Positions 26,715 through 36,690 of a DNA stretch of 61,679 bases are shown here, piece by piece. The stretch's first letter is position 1; every line of letters starts with the position of its first letter. The stretch covers positions 1 through 61,679 of the forward strand of contig CALFVF010000028.1 of the NCBI GenBank assembly GCA_937928735.1, given 5' to 3'. The stretch is from an uncultured Verrucomicrobiales bacterium. GTDB lineage: Bacteria; Verrucomicrobiota; Verrucomicrobiia; Verrucomicrobiales; Akkermansiaceae. The notes below the pieces were generated by a model that did not search any database, was not told the DNA's origin, and saw only the letters and a program-made list of their open reading frames with translations. The translations under genes and the position numbers were made by a program.

Positions 26715-27140
26715 ATGCATTCACCTGATTCACACACTCACCTCGAGATTCCTGGTCTGCGCATGACAAAGCAGCGCAAGGAGGTGTACCGTGTGCTTGT
26801 GGATGGCCCCCAAGACCACCCTACTGCGGCTCAGATACTGGAGCGTGTGAAGTGTAACCAGCCTGGCACCTCTCTAGCTACCGTTTACAACTGTCTGGAG
26901 GTGCTCGTGGAGCACAATGCGATCAAACAGGTGAATTTCGATCGCGAATCGTCACGGTACTGCCCAAATTTGCGCGAACATGGTCATTTCCATGATACAA
27001 ACTCTGGACAAATCCACGATATCACGTTTAAGCCCGGTATCCAATTAGCGGATATACTCGAGCTACCACCCGGTACGAGTATCGAGGAGTATGAGATTAC
27101 CCTGCGCGGTAAGCTCAAGACCTCTGAGCAGTCCAGCTAA
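26715..27140 (+). CDS. Fur-family regulator lacking the zinc cysteines, upstream of suf
   Basis: A 141-residue Fur-fold protein. The winged helix spans residues about 15-75 ([33 protein letters not shown]). In the metal domain His89, His91 and His93 remain, but the CxxC pair of ordinary Fur is replaced: the two Cys positions read Asp94 and Ser97, and no C-terminal CxxC exists. The structural zinc site is thus missing. It lies 46 nt upstream of sufC on the same strand behind a dyad, so it probably controls iron-sulfur assembly in response to iron or peroxide. Confidence 0.87.
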   Translation: MHSPDSHTHLEIPGLRMTKQRKEVYRVLVDGPQDHPTAAQILERVKCNQPGTSLATVYNCLEVLVEHNAIKQVNFDRESSRYCPNLREHGHFHDTNSGQIHDITFKPGIQLADILELPPGTSIEEYEITLRGKLKTSEQSS

Positions 27141-27186
27141 TTTCCATTTTCAAGATCAACCACTTACACCCAACGAACTGACACCC

Positions 27187-27939
27187 ATGTCCATCATTAT
27201 TAAAGATCTCCATGCCAATGTCGACGGCACACCTATTCTTAAAGGTCTCAACCTAGAAATCCCCAAAGGCCAGGTGCACGCTATCATGGGGCCTAATGGT
27301 TCTGGTAAGTCCACTCTCTCTAAGGTCATTTCTGGTCATGAGGACTACGAGGTCACTGGTGGCAGCATCATCATGGATGGTGAAGATGTGCTCGATATGG
27401 ATGTCGATGAGCGCAGCCGTGCGGGTATCTTCCTCGCCTTCCAGTATCCGATGGAAATCCCTGGTGTCTCGAATGCGAACTTCATCCGTGCTGCGCGCCA
27501 AGCTCGCCTACCAGATGGTGAGGAGCTCGACGCAGTTGCCTACTATAAGGAACTCTATGAGAAAATGGATGCTCTGGGCATTGATCGCCAGTTTACAGCA
27601 CGTGCTGTGAATGAGGGTTTCTCAGGTGGAGAAAAGAAGCGTAATGAAGTACTTCAGATGATGATGTTAGACCCTAATTACTGCATTCTGGATGAAACAG
27701 ACTCTGGCCTCGATATCGATGCGCTGAAAGTGGTTTCTAACGGCGTGAACATGCTGCGCTCCGAGGAGCGTGGTTTCTTAGTCATCACTCACTATCAGAG
27801 ACTGCTCAACTATATTAAACCAGATGTAGTTCACGTTCTCTATGACGGCCAGATCATTAAGACTGGTGGCCCAGAACTTGCTCTCGAACTCGAAGAGCGC
27901 GGCTACGATCACATCATCAAGCCACTTGCGACAGCCTAG
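27187..27939 (+). CDS. sufC: Fe-S cluster assembly ATPase SufC
   Basis: A 250-residue ABC-type ATPase; ATG at 27187 rather than the longer frame that runs back into the Fur gene. Walker [10 protein letters not shown] is at residues 35-43, the SufC signature [20 protein letters not shown] near 146-165, and Walker [14 protein letters not shown] near 167. SufC powers the SufBCD scaffold that builds iron-sulfur clusters in the cytoplasm. It is first of sufC-sufB-sufD; no SufS or SufU/SufE gene follows here. Confidence 0.96.
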   Translation: MSIIIKDLHANVDGTPILKGLNLEIPKGQVHAIMGPNGSGKSTLSKVISGHEDYEVTGGSIIMDGEDVLDMDVDERSRAGIFLAFQYPMEIPGVSNANFIRAARQARLPDGEELDAVAYYKELYEKMDALGIDRQFTARAVNEGFSGGEKKRNEVLQMMMLDPNYCILDETDSGLDIDALKVVSNGVNMLRSEERGFLVITHYQRLLNYIKPDVVHVLYDGQIIKTGGPELALELEERGYDHIIKPLATA

Positions 27940-28062
27940 TTATTAGTACCCTATCGCTTCTAACTACCACAGAATCAATTTCGTACTCCTTAGGCAATTA
28001 AACTCACTGCGCAGAAGCACACAGCTTAGCCTAACTTCACTAACACTCAGCACCATTTCCAC

Positions 28063-29508
28063 ATGGAAATCGAAGACATCACAGCACAATCCAGCATTGA
28101 CCAAGACACGCAAGACGCGATCGCCATTGACCGCGCCAAGGGAGATTTTCGTTTTCCAGAAAATCACAAGTATGATGCTGGCTACGGGCTTAATGCAGAT
28201 ACGATTGACTACATCTCTAAGGTCAAAAAAGAGAAGGACTGGATTCGTGAGTTTCGCCACCGCGCACTCGGTGTCTTCGAGTCGAAGCCTATGCCCACTA
28301 ACTGGGCGACTGATGACCTAAACAACATCGACTTCGATGCGATTCGCTACTACCTCTCTGACGGTGAGCGGCCAAAGCGTAGCTGGGATGATGTTCCAGA
28401 AAATGTCAAAATCACCTTTGAGCGCCTAGGAATCCCTGAGCAAGAGCGTGCTTTCCTCGCAGGGGTCGAGGCACAGTTCGACTCAGAGGCAGCTTACTCA
28501 AATGTCAAAGAGGCTCTGGAAGAAGAAGGTGTCATCTTTGTGAATTCTACAGAAGGTCTCCGCGAGCATGAGGAAATCTTCCGCCCATGGTTCGGTAAGG
28601 TTATCCCTACTGGTGACAATAAGTTCTCGGCTCTCAATTCCGCTGTCTTCTCTGGTGGCTCATTCATTTACATTCCTAAAGGTGTGAAGGTGAAGCAGCC
28701 TCTACAGGCCTACTTCCGTATTAACTCAGAGAACTTCGGCCAGTTTGAGCGCACACTCATTATTGCTGACGAAGGCTCTGAGGTCATGTACATGGAAGGC
28801 TGCACCGCGCCTCAGTTCGAGACATCCACTCTCCACTCTGCAGTGGTTGAGCTCGTCGCCATGAAGGGAGCTAAGATCCAGTACGTGACTGTGCAGAACT
28901 GGTCCTCGAACGTCTTTAACTTAGTAACCAAGCGCGGCATGGCGCATGAAGATGCTGAGATCCGCTGGATCGACTGTAATATCGGATCTCGCCTCACTAT
29001 GAAGTACCCCGGTGTTGTCATGAAGGGTGAAGGCGCTCGTGGTGAAGTCATTTCTATCGCCCTCGCCAATGACGGCCAGCACCAAGATACAGGTGCAAAA
29101 ATGATCCACGCCGCTGACAATACGACATCAAACGTGGTCTCTAAGTCGATCTCTGTCGGCGAAGGTATTTCCACCTACCGTGGCCAAGTCCACATTCCTA
29201 AGCACCTCAAAGGCTGCAAGAACAACACAGAGTGTGACGCCCTTCTCATCAACTCAAACAGCCGCACAGACACGTATCCAGCAATCACTGTTAGAGGCAA
29301 TCAGCACGTCACTCAGCATGAGGCTTCTGTTTCCCAAGTTTCTGAGGAAATGCTCTTCTACATGCAGCAGCGTGGCCTCTCAGAAGCGGCAGCAATGTCA
29401 CTCGCTGTGAATGGCTTTGTGAACGATCTCGTGCGTGAGTTTCCTATGGAATATAGTGTCGAGCTCAAACGCCTGATTGATCTAGAAATGGAAGGTAGTG
29501 TGGGTTAA
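28063..29508 (+). CDS. sufB: Fe-S cluster assembly scaffold SufB
   Basis: A 481-residue protein matching SufB along its length: [17 protein letters not shown] near the N-terminus, the beta-helix core ([37 protein letters not shown]) and the conserved C-terminal [11 protein letters not shown] near residue 390, followed by [24 protein letters not shown]. It binds the nascent cluster together with SufD and SufC. The gap to sufC is 123 nt. Confidence 0.96.
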   Translation: MEIEDITAQSSIDQDTQDAIAIDRAKGDFRFPENHKYDAGYGLNADTIDYISKVKKEKDWIREFRHRALGVFESKPMPTNWATDDLNNIDFDAIRYYLSDGERPKRSWDDVPENVKITFERLGIPEQERAFLAGVEAQFDSEAAYSNVKEALEEEGVIFVNSTEGLREHEEIFRPWFGKVIPTGDNKFSALNSAVFSGGSFIYIPKGVKVKQPLQAYFRINSENFGQFERTLIIADEGSEVMYMEGCTAPQFETSTLHSAVVELVAMKGAKIQYVTVQNWSSNVFNLVTKRGMAHEDAEIRWIDCNIGSRLTMKYPGVVMKGEGARGEVISIALANDGQHQDTGAKMIHAADNTTSNVVSKSISVGEGISTYRGQVHIPKHLKGCKNNTECDALLINSNSRTDTYPAITVRGNQHVTQHEASVSQVSEEMLFYMQQRGLSEAAAMSLAVNGFVNDLVREFPMEYSVELKRLIDLEMEGSVG

Positions 29509-29598
29509 TCCCAATTATAAATGACGCAAAATCAGTTTACTAACTAACACTTCCTATACCACTCACTTTAGCTTTCTCTCCCTAACAAATTTCCTACT

Positions 29599-30882
29599 AT
29601 GTCCATCATCGTGACAGATCCAGAAACACTCCAAGATCCTACTCAGCAGTTTAATCCTCCAGCCTGGTTCCAACAAAAACAGTCTGAAGCGCAAGTCCAA
29701 TATGACGATTTAGCCGCGCCGACACGCCGAGTAGAAAACTGGAGATTCGGTAATCTCAAGGCACTCGATTTCTCAGACTACACAAACGCGCCCTTCTCTG
29801 AAACGGAGGACTTCGACATGCAGATCACGGGTCTCAAGGAAGCCTCTGGTCAATTTATCTTTGCCAATGACTCTCTCGTACACGCTGAGTCAGACCTCCC
29901 CGAAGGCGTGATTTGCCTCCCCCTTCAAGACGCTCTCGAGCAGCACAGTGATCTGGTGGAGCGCTACTTCATGCAGAATGAGAGTAAGCTGGGCTCAGCC
30001 AAGTACGCCGCTCTGCATGCTGCGAACACAGTGAGCGGTCTCTTTGTTTACGTCCCTAAAGGAGTCGAAGTACAGCACCCGATCGAGAGCTATCAAATCG
30101 TCTCAGGTGACAAGTGCACGATCTACCCGCACACCATTGTCGTGGCAGAAGAGCAGGCGAAAGTCAGTGTCATCGAGTACTTCAAGAGTGCTGATGAGGG
30201 GCAGTCTCTTACAATTGCTGTCAACGAACTCTACGCACACAAGGCCTCCCAACTCAGCTACATCTCAGTACAGGATCTCAATCTTTCCTCAAAGATGATC
30301 ATGCTCAGCCACAGTGACGCTGACCAGGATGCACAAACTCGCAATCTCACTCTCAATGTCGGAGGCTCATGGGTTCGCAATGAAGCCTTCACTCACCTCA
30401 AGGGAAAAGGCAGCCATGCTGACATGCTCTCACTCAATATTCCTTCTGGAACGCAGGAGTATGACCAGCGCACCTATCAGCACCACGGAGCAGCACACAC
30501 CTATTCTGACCTGCTCTATAAGAATACACTCTATGGGAAGGCAAAAACCATCTTCTCAGGATTAATCTTTGTCGACGAAGGTGCTCACTACACAGATGCC
30601 TATCAGACATGCAGAAACCTCCTTATGGAAGACACCACTGAGGCAAACTCCATGCCTGGTCTACAAATCAATGCTGATCAAGTCAAATGCTCTCACGGCA
30701 GCACTTCCGCCGCAATTTCTGATGAAGAAATCTTCTACCTAAAGGCACGCGGTATCCAGCCACAGAAAGCACGCCAGCTCATCGCTAGTGGATTCTCTAT
30801 CGAAGTGTTAGACCGACTCAAAGACGAAGCCATTGAAACCCTTCTCTTAGGGTACATCGAGGCGAAATATGCGTCTCTCTAA
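29599..30882 (+). CDS. sufD: Fe-S cluster assembly protein SufD
   Basis: A 427-residue protein. The N-terminal helical region contains PTRRVENWRFGNLKAL. The beta-helix core (GLFVYVPKGVEVQHPIESY, AKVSVIEYFKS) and the C-terminal signature CSHGSTSAAISDEEIFYLKARGI with His and Cys residues identify SufD. It pairs with SufB and provides a cluster ligand at the interface. It closes the sufCBD set. Confidence 0.94.
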   Translation: MSIIVTDPETLQDPTQQFNPPAWFQQKQSEAQVQYDDLAAPTRRVENWRFGNLKALDFSDYTNAPFSETEDFDMQITGLKEASGQFIFANDSLVHAESDLPEGVICLPLQDALEQHSDLVERYFMQNESKLGSAKYAALHAANTVSGLFVYVPKGVEVQHPIESYQIVSGDKCTIYPHTIVVAEEQAKVSVIEYFKSADEGQSLTIAVNELYAHKASQLSYISVQDLNLSSKMIMLSHSDADQDAQTRNLTLNVGGSWVRNEAFTHLKGKGSHADMLSLNIPSGTQEYDQRTYQHHGAAHTYSDLLYKNTLYGKAKTIFSGLIFVDEGAHYTDAYQTCRNLLMEDTTEANSMPGLQINADQVKCSHGSTSAAISDEEIFYLKARGIQPQKARQLIASGFSIEVLDRLKDEAIETLLLGYIEAKYASL

Positions 30883-30902
30883 TTTAGTAGTTATCTCAAA
30901 AA

Positions 30903-32141
30903 ATGCAGTGCGGTGCATTCATTCTAATCGTCTCAATTCTTGTTAGCATAGATGCGGGATTCGCTGAGCCGCTTCTTCCTGAGAAAATTACTTATCAGGA
31001 AGCATCAACCCAGCAAGTGATTCCGTATAGAGATGGCGTCTTGATCGAGTCAGATCACTACGATACGGATTTCGTAATGTATGCGGAATTCGACGAGAAG
31101 GTAACGTCGAACTTCAAGGTCGAAGGCATTCAGTTACTATTCGATGTGGAGCAGAACACAAACGGCGTTCTATTTCTCGGTCTCCACGAGAAAAAGATTA
31201 GAGTCGTTATGGAGAACCCGAAAGGAGAGCGAAAATCTTTGCCCGTCCCAGACGAGTTTCATCCCCGATTTCTCGAAGACTTAAAGCCTGGCGCCCGGCC
31301 AAGACTGATATCGACAAGCAACAGGGCAGCTGCAATCGTCGGTGATGTCATTTGGTGGCTTGGCAAGGAATGGAAGAGTCGTAAGCTCCCTAATGTACCT
31401 CAGTTCGATGAGCAGATTAATCTTGGAAGACTTGGGCACAAATTTGGAACTGTTCATTACCTTGAGGGAACGACTCTCTATGCTGGTTGGAATCAAGGCG
31501 AATGGGGAGGAATGCTCACCGCAATCGATCTGAGTGACCCCAATGCCAAATGGATTCACATTAGTGGTAAACTTGTCGGCGACAATTCCGGAATACCTCA
31601 GAACAGTCCTGTTCACTCAATTATTTCCCCGAAGAAGGGTGAGATTTGGGTCGCAACTGGTCTTGCTCACTTCGGAGGGAGCTGGCGTGGGCTCCATTAC
31701 CGCGATCTTAACGAGAAGTGGCGATCATTGATCGATGGCGATTTCGAGGATGACCGGGGGCCTATAAAACTTCCAATACTCACTTCGATTCAAGGAGTAG
31801 CTTTCGATCACGGCGGACAGATCTACATCCTCGCAGGTCGGGCCGGCATACTTCGTCTTCGTGAGAACGATATAGAACATGTGGTTAAACATAACTTCTT
31901 TAGCCACTCTTCTGCCCGTAAAGACGGCGACTTTGCCTACACCGTAGGGAGTTATCCAATGGCCTTAGGAATCGCTCACAACGGCGATATTTTCGTATCT
32001 ACGAATAGTTTCGGAGTCTTAGCGTTCCGAAGAACGAACGAAAGCTATGCAGCTCGCCAGATTACACTAAACAAAAAAGATAACAGGACACTAGACCTCA
32101 ATAAGCTCCCTCCTTCAAAGTCCGATCAAAAAGGTGAGTAG
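30903..32141 (+). CDS. Secreted protein with propeller-like repeats, unknown function
   Basis: A 412-residue protein with a signal peptide (residues 1-21, cut after about GFA). I recognise no family. The chain is beta-rich with several blocks resembling propeller blades: LGRLGHKFGTVHYLEGTTLYAGW, PKKGEIWVATGLAHFGGSWRGLHY, DHGGQIYILAGRAGILRLREND and AHNGDIFVSTNSFGVLAFRR. A periplasmic or outer-membrane-associated role is likely. It starts 20 nt after sufD, but codon use is more AT-rich and a link to Fe-S assembly is doubtful. Confidence 0.6.
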   Translation: MQCGAFILIVSILVSIDAGFAEPLLPEKITYQEASTQQVIPYRDGVLIESDHYDTDFVMYAEFDEKVTSNFKVEGIQLLFDVEQNTNGVLFLGLHEKKIRVVMENPKGERKSLPVPDEFHPRFLEDLKPGARPRLISTSNRAAAIVGDVIWWLGKEWKSRKLPNVPQFDEQINLGRLGHKFGTVHYLEGTTLYAGWNQGEWGGMLTAIDLSDPNAKWIHISGKLVGDNSGIPQNSPVHSIISPKKGEIWVATGLAHFGGSWRGLHYRDLNEKWRSLIDGDFEDDRGPIKLPILTSIQGVAFDHGGQIYILAGRAGILRLRENDIEHVVKHNFFSHSSARKDGDFAYTVGSYPMALGIAHNGDIFVSTNSFGVLAFRRTNESYAARQITLNKKDNRTLDLNKLPPSKSDQKGE

Positions 32142-32275
32142 AGAGCTTTCACTGGAATCGAACTATAATCCTAGTAAGCTGTGAATCAACTTAGATGATC
32201 AGCACCTTTCTGCGTTTCTAAAGAAAGCTGTACAGTAAGACCGAGATTTTTCTCAAGAAAGTCAACAACTACTCC

Positions 32276-32305
32276 ATGAGTATCTATAATCATATAAATA
32301 CTCAT
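32276..32305. terminator. AT-rich hairpin between convergent genes
   Basis: A perfect inverted repeat ATGAGTAT-N14-ATACTCAT lies between the rightward secreted-protein gene and leftward hisF. On the plus strand it is followed by ACATTTTAG. It is a plausible bidirectional terminator, though the stem is AT-rich. Confidence 0.4.
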
Positions 32306-32336
32306 ACATTTTAGCTTCTATCTCTTGGAGCTATAA

Positions 32337-33113
32337 CTACACCCTCTGCCCAGTCATTGGTCGCACGGGAATGTCACGCTCTGCGAAGTATTGTTTCGCC
32401 TCAGCGACTGTGTGCTGGCCAAAGTGGAAAATAGAGGCTGCGAGTACAGCGTCTGCTTTACCCTCTTCGAGCACATCCACCATGTGCTCTAGATTCCCGG
32501 CTCCGCCACTGGCAATCACAGGAATCCCCACGGCCTCACTCACAGCCGCTGTAAGCTCGACATCGTAGCCGTCCTTTGTGCCATCGCCATCCATGCTAGT
32601 AAGGAGTATTTCACCAGCACCACGCTCATAGATTTCCTTCGCCCATTCGACCACGTCTATACCGACAGGCTTCCTGCCGCCATGTGTGTAGACTCCCCAC
32701 TTGCCTGAAGACTCGCGCTTCGCGTCAATAGCTACCACGATACATTGGCTGCCAAAGGCATTAGCTCCCTCGTCCACGAGCTGAGGATTTGTCACAGCGG
32801 CTGTGTTCACCCCTACCTTGTCAGCCCCTGCAAGTAGCATTTCGCGCATATCAGAGACAGCACGTATGCCACCACCGACAGTCAAAGGGATAAAACAATG
32901 CTCTGCGGTTCGCCTGACGACATCCACCATGGTGTCTCTGCCATCTGAGGAAGCTGTAATATCTAAGAACACGAGCTCATCGGCCTGCTGTTTATTGTAG
33001 GCAATGGCGCATTCTACAGGGTCACCAGCATCGCGGAGGTCAACAAAGTTCGTTCCTTTGACCACTCGACCGTCTGTCACATCTAAGCATGGTATAATCC
33101 GCTTCGCTAGCAT
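32337..33113 (-). CDS. hisF: Imidazole glycerol phosphate synthase cyclase subunit
   Basis: A 258-residue TIM barrel. I choose the ATG at 33113, where the universal [12 protein letters not shown] begins; the longer frame to 33167 adds 18 residues without family support. Catalytic Asp11 ([12 protein letters not shown]) and the second Asp in VVAIDAKRE are present, with phosphate loops VGGGIR and ASGGAG. It converts PRFAR and HisH-derived ammonia to IGP and AICAR in histidine synthesis. An AGGAGG lies rather far upstream (14 nt). No hisH or other his gene is adjacent. Confidence 0.95.
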   Translation of the reverse strand: MLAKRIIPCLDVTDGRVVKGTNFVDLRDAGDPVECAIAYNKQQADELVFLDITASSDGRDTMVDVVRRTAEHCFIPLTVGGGIRAVSDMREMLLAGADKVGVNTAAVTNPQLVDEGANAFGSQCIVVAIDAKRESSGKWGVYTHGGRKPVGIDVVEWAKEIYERGAGEILLTSMDGDGTKDGYDVELTAAVSEAVGIPVIASGGAGNLEHMVDVLEEGKADAVLAASIFHFGQHTVAEAKQYFAERDIPVRPMTGQRV

Positions 33114-33447
33114 GCGGAAGAAAAACGCCTCCTCTAAGAACATGCAAGTGAAAATGCCTTCTCTCACTATCTGGAATATTCTTTTAGAAAGCGACCTTCT
33201 ATCACTTTCTCAAAAGACACGTTTTCCAGCAAAAATACATTCTTCTTTCTTTCATTCATGAAGACTTTAAGACAAAACCTCAATTTTTAACGTACTTTCT
33301 CGATCAAATTGGGAAAATAAATCAAATTTTTCGTTAACTTCGCCATTGTCTGGACGTAACAATGTGTGAAGACTCCTCCCATCACACCTTCAACAGAGTC
33401 TATGAAGTACACCATGACTTCACACTCGCCCATACAGCTTATTTTTC
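33114..33447. other. Intergenic region between divergent hisF and cytochrome c gene
   Basis: No gene seen over 334 bases. The middle is AT-rich and probably holds the two divergent promoters, but no convincing -35/-10 pair stands out. A short inverted repeat GTGTGA-N12-TCACAC is at 33364-33387. Confidence 0.4.
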
Positions 33448-34917
33448 ATGACCAAATCTAAGAAACACGTACCTTTGACTATCGTTCTGGTGATCCTCTC
33501 AGCAGTCCTTCTTTCTTTACCTCTCGTGATTGAGATACCCAAAGGTGAAACAAACCCTTGGATAGAGTTCATCGGTCTCTACCACCCCGTTTTCCTCCAC
33601 CTGCCGATCGGATTTCTCCTTCTAATTGTCTCCATTGAGCTCTACCATGTCTTTACTAAAAAGAAGAATACGCACCCGATGCGCTTCGCCCTCGTGCTCA
33701 ATGCACTAGCTTCTGTAAATGCGGCACTGCTCGGCTTTGTCCTCTACCTGACAGGTAGCTGGAGTACGGAAAAAATCGAAGACCACCTCTGGAGTGGCCT
33801 CGCCTATGCCGTCTGTTCCATGTGGCTACCCCATATCTACTCCCTTACGATCTCACGCTCACGAGTCCCCTACATGGCACTGCTACTAGGCTCTGCCGCT
33901 GTGATGAACTTCGCAGGGCACGAAGGTGGTCTACTCACTCATGGTGACCCTATGGACTCCGCTCCATGGAAGCCTAAGGAGGAGAAAGAAAGAAAGCCTA
34001 TCGCCTCTCCTGATGATCTCGCGGACGGCGAAGTCTTTGACCCAGTCTTCTACACAGATGTGGTCGTACCTATTTTTGAAGAAAAATGCTACAGCTGCCA
34101 CGGAGAGAAACGTGGCCGTGGTGGCCTCCGAATGCATGAGATGGAACTCTTCCTCGAAGGTGGTGACGAAGAAATCGCCCTCGAGCCAGGTAATGTGGAG
34201 GAAAGTTTCTTCCTCACCTCACTGCACCTCCCGCTCGACGACGACTACCACATGCCACCTGAGAACAAACCGCAGGTCACAGAGCGTGAGGCTAAGCTCC
34301 TCGAATTCTGGGTCGCCTCAGGTGCTACTGTAGATAAAAAGCTTAGTGAGCTCGATGCTCCAGAGGATATCATCGCATTATTAAATGCCTCCGCTGACGT
34401 AGCAGACGCAGAAGAAGCACCTAAGGAAACTAAGAAAGCTGACTCAAAAACTCGTACAGACGAACTCACAAGCACAGTCGCCAAAGCACAGGAATCACTC
34501 GGGACTTCTCTTAACTGGCTCAGCCTAGACTCCCCTTCACTACAGTTCTCAGCAGTCAGTATTCGCAAACAGTGGAATAACGAACACATTGATGCACTCA
34601 AATCAGTCGCCACTAATCTCGAATCTCTCAACCTCAATGGCACGACAGTGGGTGATGACATCAGCTCACTACTCGAAGAAAGCACCCAGCTCAGAGACCT
34701 ACGACTTGCAGAGACCTCCATCAGCAATGAGATGCTGAAGTCCATACCCGACTCACTCGAGGTCCTTAATCTCCATTCTACTCAAATTGATGACTCAGGG
34801 GTCATGCACCTCCAAGAGAAGAAGAACCTCAAGCGTATCTACTTGTGGAACAGCAAAGTCACAGAAGAAGGTAAGAAAAAGCTATCTGAGATGCTACCCG
34901 AGTTAGAAATTCTCTAA
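33448..34917 (+). CDS. Membrane c-type cytochrome with leucine-rich repeats
   Basis: A 489-residue protein with three parts. Residues 1-155 hold about five hydrophobic helices, resembling the DUF2231 membrane domain (GLYHPVFLHLPIGFLLL). Residues about 200-290 are a planctomycete-type cytochrome c domain with a single heme site CYSCH (Cys214, Cys217, His218) followed by KRGRGGLRMHE and HMPPENKPQ. Residues about 370-489 are leucine-rich repeats (LESLNLNGTTVGDDISSLL, LRDLRLAETSISNEML, LEVLNLHSTQIDDSGV). Such fusions are common in Planctomycetes and Verrucomicrobia and probably feed electrons or scaffold surface enzymes. It is transcribed alone and ends at a strong terminator. Confidence 0.85.
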   Translation: MTKSKKHVPLTIVLVILSAVLLSLPLVIEIPKGETNPWIEFIGLYHPVFLHLPIGFLLLIVSIELYHVFTKKKNTHPMRFALVLNALASVNAALLGFVLYLTGSWSTEKIEDHLWSGLAYAVCSMWLPHIYSLTISRSRVPYMALLLGSAAVMNFAGHEGGLLTHGDPMDSAPWKPKEEKERKPIASPDDLADGEVFDPVFYTDVVVPIFEEKCYSCHGEKRGRGGLRMHEMELFLEGGDEEIALEPGNVEESFFLTSLHLPLDDDYHMPPENKPQVTEREAKLLEFWVASGATVDKKLSELDAPEDIIALLNASADVADAEEAPKETKKADSKTRTDELTSTVAKAQESLGTSLNWLSLDSPSLQFSAVSIRKQWNNEHIDALKSVATNLESLNLNGTTVGDDISSLLEESTQLRDLRLAETSISNEMLKSIPDSLEVLNLHSTQIDDSGVMHLQEKKNLKRIYLWNSKVTEEGKKKLSEMLPELEIL

Positions 34918-34944
34918 TCAGACTATTCTGAAATAAAGTCTCAC

Positions 34945-34974
34945 AGCTCTGTAGTCTGTGCTACAGAGCTTTTT
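34945..34974 (+). terminator. Rho-independent terminator
   Basis: Perfect 10-bp stem AGCTCTGTAG-N6-CTACAGAGCT followed by TTTT, 28 nt after the cytochrome c stop. Confidence 0.85.
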
Positions 34975-35031
34975 GCTGTCTAACTAACAAATTCTCTATT
35001 AAACTTGATCTCTGTTTACTACTTTTAATGT

Positions 35032-35388
35032 ATGAATATCGAACTCAGTATGGAAGCCGACAACCTACTAGAACTAGATAAGGCTATCGTTGAAGGCATG
35101 CTATCTGCTAACATAAAGAAGTCTTCAGCCTTTTTTGTATGGGAAAATCATTATAACGAGGACGAACTTCCCATCAACTTATTTATAGATCTTCATTTTA
35201 TCGATCTTCACATAGACGGTGTGGAAGCCAGTTCTGTCTCAATTGATATTTCAAATGAAAACGAAAGCTCTAGTATCGATTTTAGCCTGAATGATGAAGT
35301 TAGATTTTCAGAAAACAATCTATATCATTTACTTAATAGACTACTCAAGTGTATAGATTTTGAAACATCATTTAATCTATTAACATAA
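35032..35388 (+). CDS. Small acidic protein, unknown
   Basis: A 118-residue acidic protein, no signal peptide or membrane helix. The pattern alternates beta strands (INLFIDLHFIDLHIDGVEASSVSIDIS) with a C-terminal helix (NNLYHLLNRLLKCIDF). I do not recognise a family. AT content is higher than the neighbours, as is usual for lineage-specific genes. It is separated from the cytochrome gene by a terminator. Confidence 0.5.
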   Translation: MNIELSMEADNLLELDKAIVEGMLSANIKKSSAFFVWENHYNEDELPINLFIDLHFIDLHIDGVEASSVSIDISNENESSSIDFSLNDEVRFSENNLYHLLNRLLKCIDFETSFNLLT

Positions 35389-35457
35389 AACTTTAAATCA
35401 AAGAAAAGCTAATACTTTTTCAAACATATGCATAGCCCTGTAAAGAACCGCAAACAG

Positions 35458-35979
35458 ATGAACCGAATTCAACTTGAAGAAGGGCTTATTGCGTATCAAT
35501 GCCCTGAGACAAGTGGTGTATTTTTACCCGTCTCATCCTATGTCCAATGGCTGAGTAGACAGCCTGCAAGATTACCGCAATTGCCTCCTAGTGAAAGCTC
35601 TGAGCAAGAATGCCTAACCGATTCTCAAGAAGCAAAAATTTGCCCCGAATCTGGCCAACTCATGCAGCGATATGCTATTGGACACGACTTTAGCTTTTAT
35701 GTGGATCGCTCACCATCTGGGAGTCTCTGGTTTGATAAAGGTGAATGGGAAGCACTCCGCAAAAGGCAATACCATGATGAATTACACCTGATCTTCACTG
35801 CTCCATGGCAAGATAAGGTACGGGCTAAGCGTAAAGCGAATGCCGAGCGTGCCATATTGCTAGAAAAATTAGGTGGTGATTTACTCGGCAGAATCGACAG
35901 CCTAATCGGAGAACTAGAAGGTCATGACTATCAATCCATGGCTATTGCTTATCTACAGAATTCGACCAGTAAAGGATAA
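35458..35979 (+). CDS. Protein with two degenerate TFIIB-type zinc-ribbon segments
   Basis: 173 residues from the ATG at 35458 (an ATG at 35428 adds ten). Two short motifs resemble the zf-TFIIB family: an N-terminal QCPETSGVFLP and a second CPESGQLMQRYAIG...FYVDRSPSGSLWFDKGEWEAL. In the usual motif both halves have CxxC pairs; here each first pair keeps only one Cys and the second pair has Ser instead. Metal binding is therefore probably lost. A C-terminal basic helix (KVRAKRKANAERAILLEKL) follows. Function unknown. Confidence 0.6.
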   Translation: MNRIQLEEGLIAYQCPETSGVFLPVSSYVQWLSRQPARLPQLPPSESSEQECLTDSQEAKICPESGQLMQRYAIGHDFSFYVDRSPSGSLWFDKGEWEALRKRQYHDELHLIFTAPWQDKVRAKRKANAERAILLEKLGGDLLGRIDSLIGELEGHDYQSMAIAYLQNSTSKG

Positions 35980-36091
35980 GTTAGCATCTATCCATGGCTG
36001 TTACTATATTCGTATTAGCTGGAGACTTAGAAGCAGAATGGAAACTAGAGTCATCTCTAATACACAGAAGAATCTCATCGTTCGCTAAAAC

Positions 36092-36664
36092 ATGAAACAT
36101 TATCTAGAATCTAGCGAATACATCGACTGGCAGAGTCCTCAGGTACACCAAAAAGCTCTTCAGTTATCTCAAGACTGTACTTCTCAGCGAGATGTAGCGG
36201 AAGCTTGTTATTTATTCGTCCGAGATGAGGTGAAGCACAGCTATGACTATAAACTCAATCCTATCACGATAAAAGCTTCAGAGGTCTTAGAACAAAAAAC
36301 CGGATATTGCTATTCAAAGAGCCACCTCCTGGCAGCTCTACTCAGAGCGAACCAGATCCCTGCAGCACTATGTTATCAAAGGCTAACATTTCAAGATGAC
36401 CGTCCACCATTCTGTATCCATGGTCTTAATGCCATGTTTCTAGAGAATATTGGCTGGTACAGAGTAGACGCCAGAGGCAATAAAGATGGTGTCTCTGCAG
36501 AATTTAACCCGCCCATAGAGCGTCTAGCATTTGAGACAAAGCTTACGGGTGAGTTTTCCTATGAGAAACTGTATTGCGAACCAGTCGCTGAGGTGATTTC
36601 TGTACTAACGAGATACTCTCATTATCAAGACGTCGCAGACCATTTGCCTGATAGAATTGACTGA
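36092..36664 (+). CDS. Transglutaminase-like cysteine protease-fold protein
   Basis: A 190-residue protein with the transglutaminase core triad: Cys73 in TGYCYSKSHLLAALLRA, His110 in CIHGLNAMF, Asp126 in WYRVDARGN. No signal peptide, so probably cytoplasmic. Family members act as proteases, amidases or crosslinkers; the substrate is unknown. The first helix (residues 20-50, RDVAEACYLFVRDEVKHSYDY) is typical of the family. It stands alone between the zinc-ribbon-like gene and convergent rdgB. Confidence 0.82.
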   Translation: MKHYLESSEYIDWQSPQVHQKALQLSQDCTSQRDVAEACYLFVRDEVKHSYDYKLNPITIKASEVLEQKTGYCYSKSHLLAALLRANQIPAALCYQRLTFQDDRPPFCIHGLNAMFLENIGWYRVDARGNKDGVSAEFNPPIERLAFETKLTGEFSYEKLYCEPVAEVISVLTRYSHYQDVADHLPDRID

Positions 36665-36690
36665 GTAGAGAAAACCCACGCACTTGCGCC

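Noticed and set aside
32141..32210. tRNA-like GGAATCGAACT segment
   Set aside because: No matching acceptor stem or D-arm on either strand; similarity is limited to the T-loop-like word.
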